From the NCBI GenBank assembly GCA_019090895.1, contig JAHRVB010000091.1, forward strand, positions 18,298 through 82,297: a stretch of 64,000 bases of DNA. Reading direction: 5' to 3'. Below, piece by piece: positions 46,743 through 55,569 of the stretch. The position numbers were made by a program, and so were the translations under genes. Source of the DNA: Kangiellaceae bacterium (GTDB lineage: Bacteria; Pseudomonadota; Gammaproteobacteria; Enterobacterales; Kangiellaceae). The notes below the pieces were generated by a model, which had not been told where the DNA came from, ran no database searches, and saw only the letters and a list, made by a program, of their open reading frames with translations. Positions within the stretch are counted from its first letter, which is position 1. The number at the start of each line of letters is the position of its first letter.

Positions 46743-49214
46743 ATGATAAGAACCTTGGTACCGATGAAAATTATTTCGACCCACAGAATAGGCTTATTGT
46801 TCGCAATTCTAGTTGCAACGTTTATCTCTGCTTGTGTGCACAATCCCAACAGTACGGTTTCGAGTGCCGAATACATCAATAATCAATTGATAATTCAAAC
46901 AAGTCATGATCGTCTTACTTTATCGTCTCTCGCTAGTGGCGCAATAGAAGTCTATCAGCGAAAAAATTCTGAATTGGAATTCGTTTCCTTTGCCAAGAAA
47001 GAAAGCCTCGAATATAGACCAGCACAATTTACACAGAATAGTAAATATTGGATCCTAAATAATCGACTTCTCATGGCTAAAGTGGATAAAACTGATTTTT
47101 CCATCGATTTTTACCACGAAGGCGAGCTAATTACCTCTCAGTTGCCGCTCAATAATTCAAAAGACAAGCGTCAAATCCAATTTCGTTTAACAGCCGACGA
47201 ACAAATAATGGGAGGAGGAGAGCGAGTCCTTGGTATGGATAGAAGGGGCCATCGTATGCCACTCTATAATCGAGCTCATTATGGGTATACGACTGAGTCT
47301 AATCAAATGTATTTTAGCCTACCTCTCGTTATATCCGACAAGAAATATTCTATTCTATTTGATAATTCAGCAAGTGGTTTTCTTGATATAGGCAAAACAA
47401 ATAAAGACCGATTGGCTTTCGAAGCTGATTCTGGTCGGCTAGGGTATATTGTTTTTGCTGAAAATAGTTACCCTAAGTTAATCGAGCAATATGTTGAAGT
47501 AACAGGAAGGCAACCGCTACCACCGCGCTGGGCCTTTGGTAATTTCTCTTCTCGTTTTGGTTACAAAAACCAACAACAAGTGTTGGACACTATCGATCAG
47601 TTTATTGCGGAAGATATTCCAGTGGATTCGATTATTTTGGATCTCTATTGGTTTGGAAGTGATATTAAGGGATTTATGGGGAATCTCGATTGGGACAAAG
47701 AATCGTTCCCTCAACCGGTAAAAATGATAGAGGAACTGAAATCAAAGGGTGTAAAAACTATATTGGTGACAGAGCCGTTTATACTTAGTAGTTCCGATCG
47801 CTGGCAGGAAGCGTTGGATAATGAAATTTTGATGTCCGATGGTGAGGGAAATGTTAAGCGATTCGATTTTTATTTTGGAAATACTGGTCTCATCGATGTC
47901 TTCAACGATGACGCAGCCAATTGGTTTGGTGATATTTACTCCGATTTAACGAACCAAGGTGTCGCTGGCGTTTGGGGCGATCTCGGTGAGCCTGAGGTTC
48001 ACCCGGATGATGGAATGCATTTTGTTTCTGAAATGAATCGCACTAGCAGTGCAAAATCCCTGCATAATGTTTATGGTCATCAATGGGCAAAACTCGTTAA
48101 TAAGCGTTTGCTTAGAGATAAACCTAACGAACGACCCTTTATAATGATGCGGTCTGGATTTGCGGGCTCTCAACGCTATGGCATGATCCCTTGGACGGGG
48201 GATGTTTCTCGTTCGTGGGACGGATTAAAACCGCAGGTAGAATTAAGTCTTCAGATGGGCTTGCAAGGGTTGGCTTATACTCATTCTGATCTCGGTGGTT
48301 TTGCTGGGGGCGAAACCTTTGATAAAGAAATGTATATTCGCTGGTTGCAATATGGCGCGTTCCAACCGGTGTTCAGACCCCATGCTCAAGACAATATTGC
48401 TCCAGAGCCTATCTTTCATGATCAACAGACAAAAGACATCGTTAGACGTTATCTGAAACTGCGCTACAAAATGCTTCCTTATATCTATTCAATGGCTTAC
48501 CAAAACAGTACGACAGGTATGCCGCTAATGAGGCCGATATTGTTCGAAGACGAATCGGATGCGAGTTTATTGACTAGAAAAGATAGTTATTTATGGGGAG
48601 ATTCATTTTTTATTCATCCTATTGTTGAACCCGGTATTAGTGAACAATCCGTTAATTTACCAAGTGGCACATGGTTCGATTTTTGGACTGAAAAAGCACA
48701 TAGCGGACAAACCAAAATACCAGTTACTTTGAATGAAATACCGGTATTGGTGAGAGCAGGTGCATTCGTTCCTATGGTGAACGCTCAGCAAAATACATCG
48801 CTCTATTCAAGTGAAGAGTTGACTCTCCATTATTATCATGATGATTCCATTAAAAGCGGTCAATACCAAATGTATGAAGATGATGGACATTCCGAAAACA
48901 GTATTAGTTCAGGACAGAACGAGTGGTTGAATTTCAGTTCGACTAATACTAATAAAAGTTTAAATATCGAATTTTCCAAAGCTGGCAAAGGCTATGTCGG
49001 CGCGCCTAAAGAACGACAGTTGGCGTTGATCGTTCATAATTGGGCTGAGTCTTGTGGTGACATTCATTTAAATGATAGAAAGCTATCTTCAGCCGGTTGT
49101 CACTATGATTCAGTTAATCGATTGTTAACCATTTCATTCGACTGGAACCACCAAGATTTAATGGTGTCGATTGATAAAAAAATAGTGCTGATAGCTATTA
49201 AGAATGAAGTATGA
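46743..49214 (+). CDS. GH31 alpha-glucosidase lipoprotein
   Basis: This 823-aa GH31 enzyme should remove glucose or glucosyl units from the non-reducing ends of alpha-glucans. The N-terminus has a lipobox (VATFISAC), so it is membrane-anchored. The catalytic nucleophile is Asp413 in GVWGDLGEPEVH, and the acid/base is Asp487 in WTGDVSRSWDGL. GGGERVLGMDRRG and the Arg-rich RFGYKNQQ block are typical. Length is normal for the family. It is followed 73 bases later by another amylase lipoprotein gene. Its promoter region holds box M4. Confidence 0.92.
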   Translation: MIRTLVPMKIISTHRIGLLFAILVATFISACVHNPNSTVSSAEYINNQLIIQTSHDRLTLSSLASGAIEVYQRKNSELEFVSFAKKESLEYRPAQFTQNSKYWILNNRLLMAKVDKTDFSIDFYHEGELITSQLPLNNSKDKRQIQFRLTADEQIMGGGERVLGMDRRGHRMPLYNRAHYGYTTESNQMYFSLPLVISDKKYSILFDNSASGFLDIGKTNKDRLAFEADSGRLGYIVFAENSYPKLIEQYVEVTGRQPLPPRWAFGNFSSRFGYKNQQQVLDTIDQFIAEDIPVDSIILDLYWFGSDIKGFMGNLDWDKESFPQPVKMIEELKSKGVKTILVTEPFILSSSDRWQEALDNEILMSDGEGNVKRFDFYFGNTGLIDVFNDDAANWFGDIYSDLTNQGVAGVWGDLGEPEVHPDDGMHFVSEMNRTSSAKSLHNVYGHQWAKLVNKRLLRDKPNERPFIMMRSGFAGSQRYGMIPWTGDVSRSWDGLKPQVELSLQMGLQGLAYTHSDLGGFAGGETFDKEMYIRWLQYGAFQPVFRPHAQDNIAPEPIFHDQQTKDIVRRYLKLRYKMLPYIYSMAYQNSTTGMPLMRPILFEDESDASLLTRKDSYLWGDSFFIHPIVEPGISEQSVNLPSGTWFDFWTEKAHSGQTKIPVTLNEIPVLVRAGAFVPMVNAQQNTSLYSSEELTLHYYHDDSIKSGQYQMYEDDGHSENSISSGQNEWLNFSSTNTNKSLNIEFSKAGKGYVGAPKERQLALIVHNWAESCGDIHLNDRKLSSAGCHYDSVNRLLTISFDWNHQDLMVSIDKKIVLIAIKNEV

Positions 49215-49287
49215 GTCAAATCAGCAGTTCTAATTCTTAGAAATAATGAATTAGTATGAAGGTTTAATATAAAAAGGAAAATAATAA

Positions 49288-51228
49288 ATGAATTCATCGA
49301 GTATACAAAGTTTAGTTCCTTTACTTCTTGTTGCAACCTTACTTGGCTGTAGCGAGTCGACTGAAGAGACGGTTACTTTAAGTGATGCTAAAAGTTCTTT
49401 AGAGGAAAAACCTTTGGATAAATTAGTCACTCATCAGAGCGCTAATGCTATTCAAGGCAAGCCTGTCATCTATCAGGTGTTTACTCGTTTATTTGGAAAT
49501 AAAAATACCACCAATAAAACTTGGGGAACCAAAGAAGAAAATGGAGTTGGTAAATTTAATGATTTCACTGACGAAGCGCTAAAAGGCATAAAGGAATTTG
49601 GAACAACTCATGTTTGGTATACGGGTGTTCCCCATCATGCAGTCATTAGTGATTACACCGAGTTTGGAATTTCAGCAGACGATCCTGACGTCGTAAAAGG
49701 ACGAGCGGGTTCGCCTTATGCTGTGAAAGATTATTACAATGTAAACCCTGATTTAGCGGTAAATCCGGCTAACCGGTTGCAGGAATTTAAACAGCTTATT
49801 GAACGAACGCATCAGCACGGCATGAAAGTCATGATCGATATAGTGCCAAATCATATCGCACGAAATTACCAATCAGCATCTGCTCCAGAAGGTGTATCAA
49901 ATTTCGGTACGAGAGATGATACGAGTGTTGAATATAAACGCGATAATAATTTCTATTATGTTGTCGGCGAGGCTTTTAAAGTTCCCAATGCTGAGAATGA
50001 CTACAAACCATTAGGCGGCGATAGTAATCCATTATCAGATGGAAAATTTGATGAGAATCCCGCTAAGTGGACAGGCAATGGATCACGAAAGGCTCAGCCG
50101 CATTCAAATGATTGGTATGAAACCGTCAAAATTAATTATGGCGTTAAACCGGACGGTAGTTATGATTTTCCGAAACTACCAAAAGAATACGCTAATCAAT
50201 CACATCAAGTTCATTATACATTTTGGAAGAACAAAGATGTGCCAGATTCTTGGGTAAAGTTTAAACAAATTGCGCTCTACTGGACTAAGTTTGGAGTTGA
50301 CGGGTTTCGATACGATATGGCAGAAATGGTGCCTGTCGAATTCTGGAGCTATCTCAATAGTTCGATTAAGAATGTTAATCCCAATGCGACATTACTTGCT
50401 GAAGTCTATAATCCTTCGCTCTATCGTGATTACTTGAATATAGGAAAAATGGATTACCTTTATGACAAGGTTGATTTTTACGATACTTTAAAAGCGATCA
50501 TGCAAGGAAAAGCACCAACTTCATCGTTGTTACCCATTGTGCAACGATTTCAAGATATCGATGCTAGCTTATTACACTTCTTAGAAAATCACGATGAACA
50601 GCGGATTGCGAGTACGGAATTTGCAGGTGATGCCAATAAAGGTAAGCCTGCGATGGTCGTTTCCAGTTTAATCGGAAAAGGACCAAACTTGCTTTATTAT
50701 GCACAAGCCCTCGGCGAATCAGCAATGGATGATGCTGGTTTCGGTGACCCTACACGGACCTCTATTTTTGATTATTGGGGAGTCCCTAGTTTGCAGCGGT
50801 GGATGAATGGCGGAAAGTTTGATGGTGGGAAATTAACTCTTCAAGAAAAATCTCTCAGAGAATTTTATGTGTCTTTACTATCCGTTTCTGCATCGAGCAA
50901 CGCCTTTAATTCAAACTATGCAGATTTACACCAATTAAACTTGTCGAACGATGGTTATGACGAAAGTGTTTATAGTTTTGCCCGGTGGGAGAAAAATGAA
51001 AAAATAATTGTCGTCAGTAATTTTTCTCCAACGGAAACTAAACAGTTTAACCTGTCAGTTGATAAAGGATTGATCGGGCTGTGGTCATTAACTGATGGAA
51101 CTTTCACGCTGAATGATTTGCTTTCGAGAGATTCGAAATTCAAAGGTAGCCTAATGGTAAAAGAGGGTGTCGGTAGTGTCGAGCTGAGTCTAGAACCTTT
51201 AGAGTCTAGAGTGTTTCATTTGAAATAA
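49288..51228 (+). CDS. GH13 alpha-amylase family lipoprotein
   Basis: This 646-aa GH13 protein has a lipobox VATLLGCSES, so it should be anchored in the membrane. Catalytic residues are Asp343 (GVDGFRYDMAEM), Glu372 (LLAEVYNP) and Asp436 (FLENHDEQR). DIVPNHIARNY is region I. It starts with a polar linker before VIYQVFTRLFGN. The long insert between region I and the nucleophile (about 130 residues) is typical of a subfamily found in Bacteroidetes and marine gammaproteobacteria. It is probably cotranscribed with the GH31 gene. Confidence 0.9.
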   Translation: MNSSSIQSLVPLLLVATLLGCSESTEETVTLSDAKSSLEEKPLDKLVTHQSANAIQGKPVIYQVFTRLFGNKNTTNKTWGTKEENGVGKFNDFTDEALKGIKEFGTTHVWYTGVPHHAVISDYTEFGISADDPDVVKGRAGSPYAVKDYYNVNPDLAVNPANRLQEFKQLIERTHQHGMKVMIDIVPNHIARNYQSASAPEGVSNFGTRDDTSVEYKRDNNFYYVVGEAFKVPNAENDYKPLGGDSNPLSDGKFDENPAKWTGNGSRKAQPHSNDWYETVKINYGVKPDGSYDFPKLPKEYANQSHQVHYTFWKNKDVPDSWVKFKQIALYWTKFGVDGFRYDMAEMVPVEFWSYLNSSIKNVNPNATLLAEVYNPSLYRDYLNIGKMDYLYDKVDFYDTLKAIMQGKAPTSSLLPIVQRFQDIDASLLHFLENHDEQRIASTEFAGDANKGKPAMVVSSLIGKGPNLLYYAQALGESAMDDAGFGDPTRTSIFDYWGVPSLQRWMNGGKFDGGKLTLQEKSLREFYVSLLSVSASSNAFNSNYADLHQLNLSNDGYDESVYSFARWEKNEKIIVVSNFSPTETKQFNLSVDKGLIGLWSLTDGTFTLNDLLSRDSKFKGSLMVKEGVGSVELSLEPLESRVFHLK

Positions 51229-51275
51229 ACCAGTTAAACATTAGATTAGGAAAAGAGCTATTATTAGAAACTATA

Positions 51276-51339
51276 GTCTAAACAAAATTTGGTCTAAACA
51301 ATATTTAGTCTAAACAATGTTAAGTCGAAAGAACAGTTC
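51276..51339 (+). repeat. Tandem 16-base repeats downstream of the amylase gene
   Basis: Three adjacent 16-base units begin GTCTAAACAA (51276, 51292, 51308), and a fourth, diverged unit begins GTCGAAAGAA (51324). The units differ mainly in the last six bases. They occupy the 3' region between convergent genes. Confidence 0.8.
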
Positions 51340-51369
51340 GACTAAAAAAGACTTATTCCAAAAAAATAA

Positions 51370-51398
51370 CAAACCAATCGCTTACCTTGATTGGTTTG
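51370..51398. terminator. Bidirectional terminator between amylase and aldehyde dehydrogenase genes
   Basis: A 10-base perfect stem (CAAACCAATC at 51370-51379 with GATTGGTTTG at 51389-51398) has a 9-base loop. It is followed by AATTTT on the plus strand and preceded by a long A run that gives T residues on the minus strand. It can serve both convergent genes. Confidence 0.75.
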
Positions 51399-51433
51399 AA
51401 TTTTCCAAAATTGATTCGAAATGCCGGCAATAA

Positions 51434-52966
51434 TTACAAGTCGAATTTAATACCTTGTGCTAACGGCAATTCAGACGAATAATTAATGGTATTGGTTTGT
51501 CTACGCATATAGGCTTTCCATGCATCAGAACCAGATTCTCTACCACCGCCAGTTTCTTTCTCGCCTCCAAAAGCACCACCAATTTCGGCACCTGAAGTTC
51601 CAATATTGACATTGGCGATTCCACAATCTGATCCCCAGTGCGATAAGAATGCTTCCGCTTCTCTTAAGTTATTGGTAAAAATCGCCGATGATAAACCTTG
51701 TACAACATCGTTTTGAATTGCGATTGCTTGGTCAACATCACCTGAGTATTTAATTAAGTACAAGATAGGCGCGAAAGTCTCATGCTGAACCATCTCATAT
51801 TGATTCTCTGCTTCGATAATAGCGGGTTCTACGTAACAGCCAGAGTCATGTTCTCCGCCGCTTAAAACATTACCGCCACAAAGTAATTTGCCACCTTCTT
51901 TAACGGCGCTTTCAATCGCATTTGAAAATGCTGCGACAGATGCTTGATCGATCAATGGACCAACATGATTGTTCTCATCGAGTGGAGAACCAATTTTTAA
52001 TCCACTATAAGCTTTGACTAATACTGGTTTGATTTTATCGTAAACTGATTCATGAATGATCACTCTTCTTGTGGTCGTACAGCGTTGACCTGCTGTTCCC
52101 ACGGCACCAAATACGATACCCGGAATGGCGATATCTAAGTCAGCCTCTGGAGTAACAATGATTGCGTTGTTACCACCGAGTTCTAGAATTGATTTACCGA
52201 AACGAGATGCTATGGTTTGTCCCGCATGTCGACCTACTCGGGTTGAGCCTGTTACTGAAACGAGCGGGAGATTCTTATCGTTTAGCATGGCCTCTCCAAC
52301 CTCGTTACTCTCACCGATAATTAATGAAAATATACCTTCAGGCAAATTGTTATCGATAAGTACGTCTCGTAATATATTTTGACATGCAACAGCTGTTAAC
52401 GGTGTTTTTTCGGAAGGTTTCCATAAGGTCACATTTCCACACACAGCAGCGATCATTGCGTTCCAGGCCCAAACAGCTACCGGAAAATTAAATGCCGATA
52501 TAACACCAACGATGCCCAGCGAATGATATTGGTCGTACATTCTATGTAGCGGTCTTTCTGAGTGCAGAGTAGAGCCATTTAGCTGTCGGGACAGCCCAAC
52601 TGCAAAATCACAGATATCAATCATTTCTTGAACTTCGCCCAAACCTTCCTGTAACGATTTTCCCATTTCGTAGGAGACCAATTCACCAAGTGGTTGTTTA
52701 AATTTTCTTAATTGATTGCCTATCTGACGAACTATTTCTCCGCGAAATGGAGCGGGTTGTTTACGCCAATATAAGAACGCTTGCTGTGCGCTTGATGTAA
52801 GAGCCTGGTAATCGTCCATTGTTGATTTGTAGACACTAGAGATAGCAGCGCCATCAGCGGGCGAAATAATATCAAAAGCACCGTTATCTTTCGTTTTGAG
52901 CCATTCAGTACCGCTGGATGCACCGTAGTTTTGAGCTTTTATACCTAATAATTTCAAAAAATTCAT
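51434..52966 (-). CDS. Aldehyde dehydrogenase, ALDH7 (antiquitin/piperideine-6-carboxylate dehydrogenase) type
   Basis: This 510-aa NAD-dependent aldehyde dehydrogenase has LELGGNNAIIV, the catalytic Cys296 in GTAGQRCTTTRR, and an FGGEKETGGGRESGSDAWK block near the end, typical of the ALDH7 family. Such enzymes oxidise aminoadipate semialdehyde (piperideine-6-carboxylate) in lysine breakdown. The neighbours do not confirm that role here. It converges with the amylase gene, and the ATG follows a short AGGAAG ribosome site. Confidence 0.85.
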   Translation of the reverse strand: MNFLKLLGIKAQNYGASSGTEWLKTKDNGAFDIISPADGAAISSVYKSTMDDYQALTSSAQQAFLYWRKQPAPFRGEIVRQIGNQLRKFKQPLGELVSYEMGKSLQEGLGEVQEMIDICDFAVGLSRQLNGSTLHSERPLHRMYDQYHSLGIVGVISAFNFPVAVWAWNAMIAAVCGNVTLWKPSEKTPLTAVACQNILRDVLIDNNLPEGIFSLIIGESNEVGEAMLNDKNLPLVSVTGSTRVGRHAGQTIASRFGKSILELGGNNAIIVTPEADLDIAIPGIVFGAVGTAGQRCTTTRRVIIHESVYDKIKPVLVKAYSGLKIGSPLDENNHVGPLIDQASVAAFSNAIESAVKEGGKLLCGGNVLSGGEHDSGCYVEPAIIEAENQYEMVQHETFAPILYLIKYSGDVDQAIAIQNDVVQGLSSAIFTNNLREAEAFLSHWGSDCGIANVNIGTSGAEIGGAFGGEKETGGGRESGSDAWKAYMRRQTNTINYSSELPLAQGIKFDL

Positions 52967-53155
52967 ATCTTCCTCACTTAATTTCTTATATTGTCGGTGC
53001 TGATCTTATAAAGCTCTAGTTTATCGATGTTGCCACTCAATGCAATATTAAGTTGTTCTTTTCACGTTTGTTGGTTTAACTAATCAAGTTGCTAGAGACT
53101 CGCGCTGCGTATAAGAGATAGTTCAGGAATAACACCCACTTAGGAAAACTAAAAG

Positions 53156-53647
53156 ATGAATCAGTTTAATATCCGCGAAGTGAAAGAAGACGACCTAGAT
53201 AGGTGCTTCGTCATCGAGTCAGACGCCTATTCTGGAGACGAAGCGGCGACCAAAGAGAAAATACTAAAACGAATTAAACAATATCCTGAGGGGTTTATCG
53301 TCATTGAAAATGATCAACAGGTTGTGGGATTCATCAATTCCGGAGCCACGGATCATGTTGTGCTTTCGGATGAGAATTTTAAGGAACTGGTTGGACATGA
53401 CAGTAGTGGAAAACAAATCGTTATTATGTCGGTTGTAACCCACCCTGAGTATCAAGGATTAGGATTAGTGAATCAGTTAATGAGTCATTTCGTCGACAAA
53501 ATGCGTGAGCACAATAAGACTGACATTTTTCTTATTTGCCAAACTGAATTAATCGATATGTACCGAAAATATGGTTTTAAATTATTAGGTCTGTCTAAAT
53601 CAGAACATGGCGGATTAAGCTGGCATGAAATGTCGATGGCGCTTTAG
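53156..53647 (+). CDS. GNAT-family N-acetyltransferase
   Basis: This 163-aa protein has the GNAT fold: IREVKEDDLDRCFVIE at the start, a beta-bulge segment QIVIMSVVTHPEYQGLGLVNQLM containing the acetyl-CoA-binding Q/R-x-x-G-x-G/A-type loop (QGLGLV), and YRKYGFKLLG near the end. The acceptor is unknown. It stands alone between the divergent aldehyde dehydrogenase gene and the purine-rich repeat region. Confidence 0.85.
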   Translation: MNQFNIREVKEDDLDRCFVIESDAYSGDEAATKEKILKRIKQYPEGFIVIENDQQVVGFINSGATDHVVLSDENFKELVGHDSSGKQIVIMSVVTHPEYQGLGLVNQLMSHFVDKMREHNKTDIFLICQTELIDMYRKYGFKLLGLSKSEHGGLSWHEMSMAL

Positions 53648-53655
53648 TTAAAAGA

Positions 53656-53795
53656 CGGGAGCTAGGAAAAAACAGTAGCGAGTTACTAGTTGCTAGGAAA
53701 AGATAGGAGCTGGGAAAAGAAAGGAGAGTATAGGAGCTGGGAGCTGGGAGATAGGAAAAGAAAGAAAAAGAAAGGAAAAGACAAGATAAGGGATC
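53656..53795 (+). repeat. Purine-rich degenerate repeat region
   Basis: About 140 bases are almost all A and G on the plus strand. Units of the form GGAGCTRGGAAAA recur (53657-53670, 53705-53719, and the stretch 53732-53760, where GAGCTGG is repeated). A second part is a run of AAAGAAA motifs. It lies between the GNAT gene and the tRNA terminator. Confidence 0.65.
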
Positions 53796-53824
53796 GGTAA
53801 ACCGGTAGTAAAATCGATGGACAC

Positions 53825-53857
53825 AAAAAAGCCCGCAATGAAACCATTGCGGGCTTT
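53825..53857 (-). terminator. Rho-independent terminator of tRNA-Val
   Basis: A 13-base perfect stem (53828-53840 and 53845-53857, core GCCCGCAATG) has a 4-base loop. On the minus strand it is followed by a run of six T. It lies just past the tRNA 3' end. Confidence 0.92.
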
Positions 53858-53864
53858 CTTAAAA

Positions 53865-53940
53865 TGGTGGGACTTAGTGGGCTCGAACCACTGACCCTCG
53901 CCTTGTAAGGGCGATGCTCTCCCAACTGAGCTAAAGTCCC
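53865..53940 (-). tRNA. tRNA-Val(UAC)
   Basis: This is a 76-base cloverleaf including the encoded CCA. The acceptor stem is GGGACTT with AAGTCCC, the D arm is GCTC-AGTTGGGA-GAGC, the anticodon loop is CTTACAA with anticodon UAC at 53905-53907, and the T arm has GGTTCGAGCC. It is followed by a strong terminator and preceded by a strong promoter, so it is a single-tRNA unit. Confidence 0.97.
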
Positions 53941-53984
53941 ATTTTTCCAGAAAGATTCATGCTTGTCTCTCTCAAGAGGGGCGC

Positions 53985-54013
53985 ATTTTAGAGAGAATCT
54001 TATGGTTGGTCAA
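53985..54013 (-). promoter_or_regulatory. Promoter of tRNA-Val
   Basis: On the minus strand TTGACC (54008-54013) and TAAAAT (53985-53990) are separated by 17 bases. A GC-rich discriminator GCGCCCC follows, as in stringently controlled stable-RNA promoters. The leader would be about 38 bases. Confidence 0.8.
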
Positions 54014-54095
54014 CCACTAATTTAATTATTTTTTTCGAGCGTGATTTGATAGAATAGGCAGCGAATTTCTACAACTACACACAAGCGATAAACTC

Positions 54096-55514
54096 ATGTC
54101 TGTTAAAACACGTTTTGCTCCTTCTCCGACTGGCTACCTTCATGTGGGCGGAGCTCGTACCGCTCTGTACTCTTGGCTCCACGCAAGAGCGAACGATGGT
54201 GAATTTGTACTCAGAATTGAAGATACTGACCTAGAGCGCAGTACTCCTGAAGCAGTGCAAGCGATTATGGATGGTATGAAATGGTTAGCGCTTGAATGGG
54301 ACGAAGGACCGATTTATCAAACACACCGATTTGACCGATATAAAGAAGTGATTCAGCAATTAACCGGTGAACAAAAAGCATATCCCTGTTTTTGTAGCCG
54401 TGAAAGGTTGGACGAATTACGTGAAAATCAAATGAATAACAAAGAAAAGCCTCGATATGACGGTAAATGTCGTGATCTTACTGCTGAACAAATAGACCTC
54501 AGTAAAGACCATGTGGTTCGTTTTAAGAATCCTAAAGAAGGTGTTGTTACCTTCAAAGATGTTGTTAAAGGCGAAATAACCATTGCTAATAAAGAGCTTG
54601 ATGATTTGATTATAGCGCGTACGGATGGTTCACCCACTTATAATTTTACGGTTGTTGTCGATGATATGGATATGGGAATTACTCAAGTCATCCGCGGTGA
54701 TGACCATATCAATAATACCCCACGTCAAATCAATATCTTTGATGCGTTAGGATACGCCGCTCCAGAATTTGGTCATGTTCCTATGATATTGGGTGATGAT
54801 GGGAAAAAGCTTTCTAAGCGTCATGGTGCGGTGAGTGTGATGCAATACCGTGATGACGGTTATCTTCCAGAGGCTGTACTAAATTATTTAGTTCGATTGG
54901 GTTGGTCACATGGTGACCAAGAAGTCTTTTCGATTGCCGAAATGAAGTCCTTATTTGATATTAATAACATCAATAAAGCGCCGTCTGCGTTTAATACCGA
55001 TAAATTAAAGTGGTTGAATCAGCAATATATTAAATCCACACCGATTGAAAAATTGATGCCACATTTGCAATGGCATCTCGATCAACAAGGTGTTGAGCTG
55101 TCGGATGGTCCTGAAATTGCGGATTTGGTTGTCGAGTTTTCAGAGAGAGCGCAAACTTTAAATGAATTAGTAACCGTGCTAAAGCCTTATTATCAAGAAT
55201 TCGAAGCGTTCGACCCAAAAGCCGCTAAAAAACACCTTAGACCTGTTGCAAGGCCTGTGCTTGAGTTAATTAAATCGAAGTTCGCTGCCGTCAATGATTG
55301 GCAGCCGGAATCGATACAAGCTGCTGTGGATCAAACCGCTGCTGAGCTTGACGTCGGAATGGGTAAAGTGGGTATGCCTTTGCGTGTAGCAGCCACTGGC
55401 GCAGGCATGTCACCGGCGATTGATTTAACCTTGCTTTGGGTGGGTAAAGAAAGAGCGATAGCCCGAATTGAAAAGGCGCTCGATTTTATTAGCCTAAGAG
55501 AAAGCCAAGCATAA
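54096..55514 (+). CDS. gltX: Glutamyl-tRNA synthetase
   Basis: GltX charges tRNA-Glu. The 472-aa protein has the class I HIGH-type motif [11 protein letters not shown] at residues 10-20 and the KMSKS-type motif KLSKRHG near 237. A Cys pair, CFCSRERL near 97-104, lies where the SWIM/zinc segment is in related enzymes. The C-terminal anticodon-binding domain is complete. Length matches E. coli (471). The start is ATG at 54096. Confidence 0.97.
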   Translation: MSVKTRFAPSPTGYLHVGGARTALYSWLHARANDGEFVLRIEDTDLERSTPEAVQAIMDGMKWLALEWDEGPIYQTHRFDRYKEVIQQLTGEQKAYPCFCSRERLDELRENQMNNKEKPRYDGKCRDLTAEQIDLSKDHVVRFKNPKEGVVTFKDVVKGEITIANKELDDLIIARTDGSPTYNFTVVVDDMDMGITQVIRGDDHINNTPRQINIFDALGYAAPEFGHVPMILGDDGKKLSKRHGAVSVMQYRDDGYLPEAVLNYLVRLGWSHGDQEVFSIAEMKSLFDINNINKAPSAFNTDKLKWLNQQYIKSTPIEKLMPHLQWHLDQQGVELSDGPEIADLVVEFSERAQTLNELVTVLKPYYQEFEAFDPKAAKKHLRPVARPVLELIKSKFAAVNDWQPESIQAAVDQTAAELDVGMGKVGMPLRVAATGAGMSPAIDLTLLWVGKERAIARIEKALDFISLRESQA

Positions 55515-55569
55515 ACATCAGCAATGGGTGACACACATTATATTTAACCAGTTGCTATCAGGGAAAGGG

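Noticed and set aside
53686..53925. A 79-residue minus-strand frame covering the tRNA-Val and the purine-rich tract
   Set aside because: It runs through the tRNA and its terminator, and its composition (Ser/Leu/Phe/Pro rich) just mirrors the purine tract.
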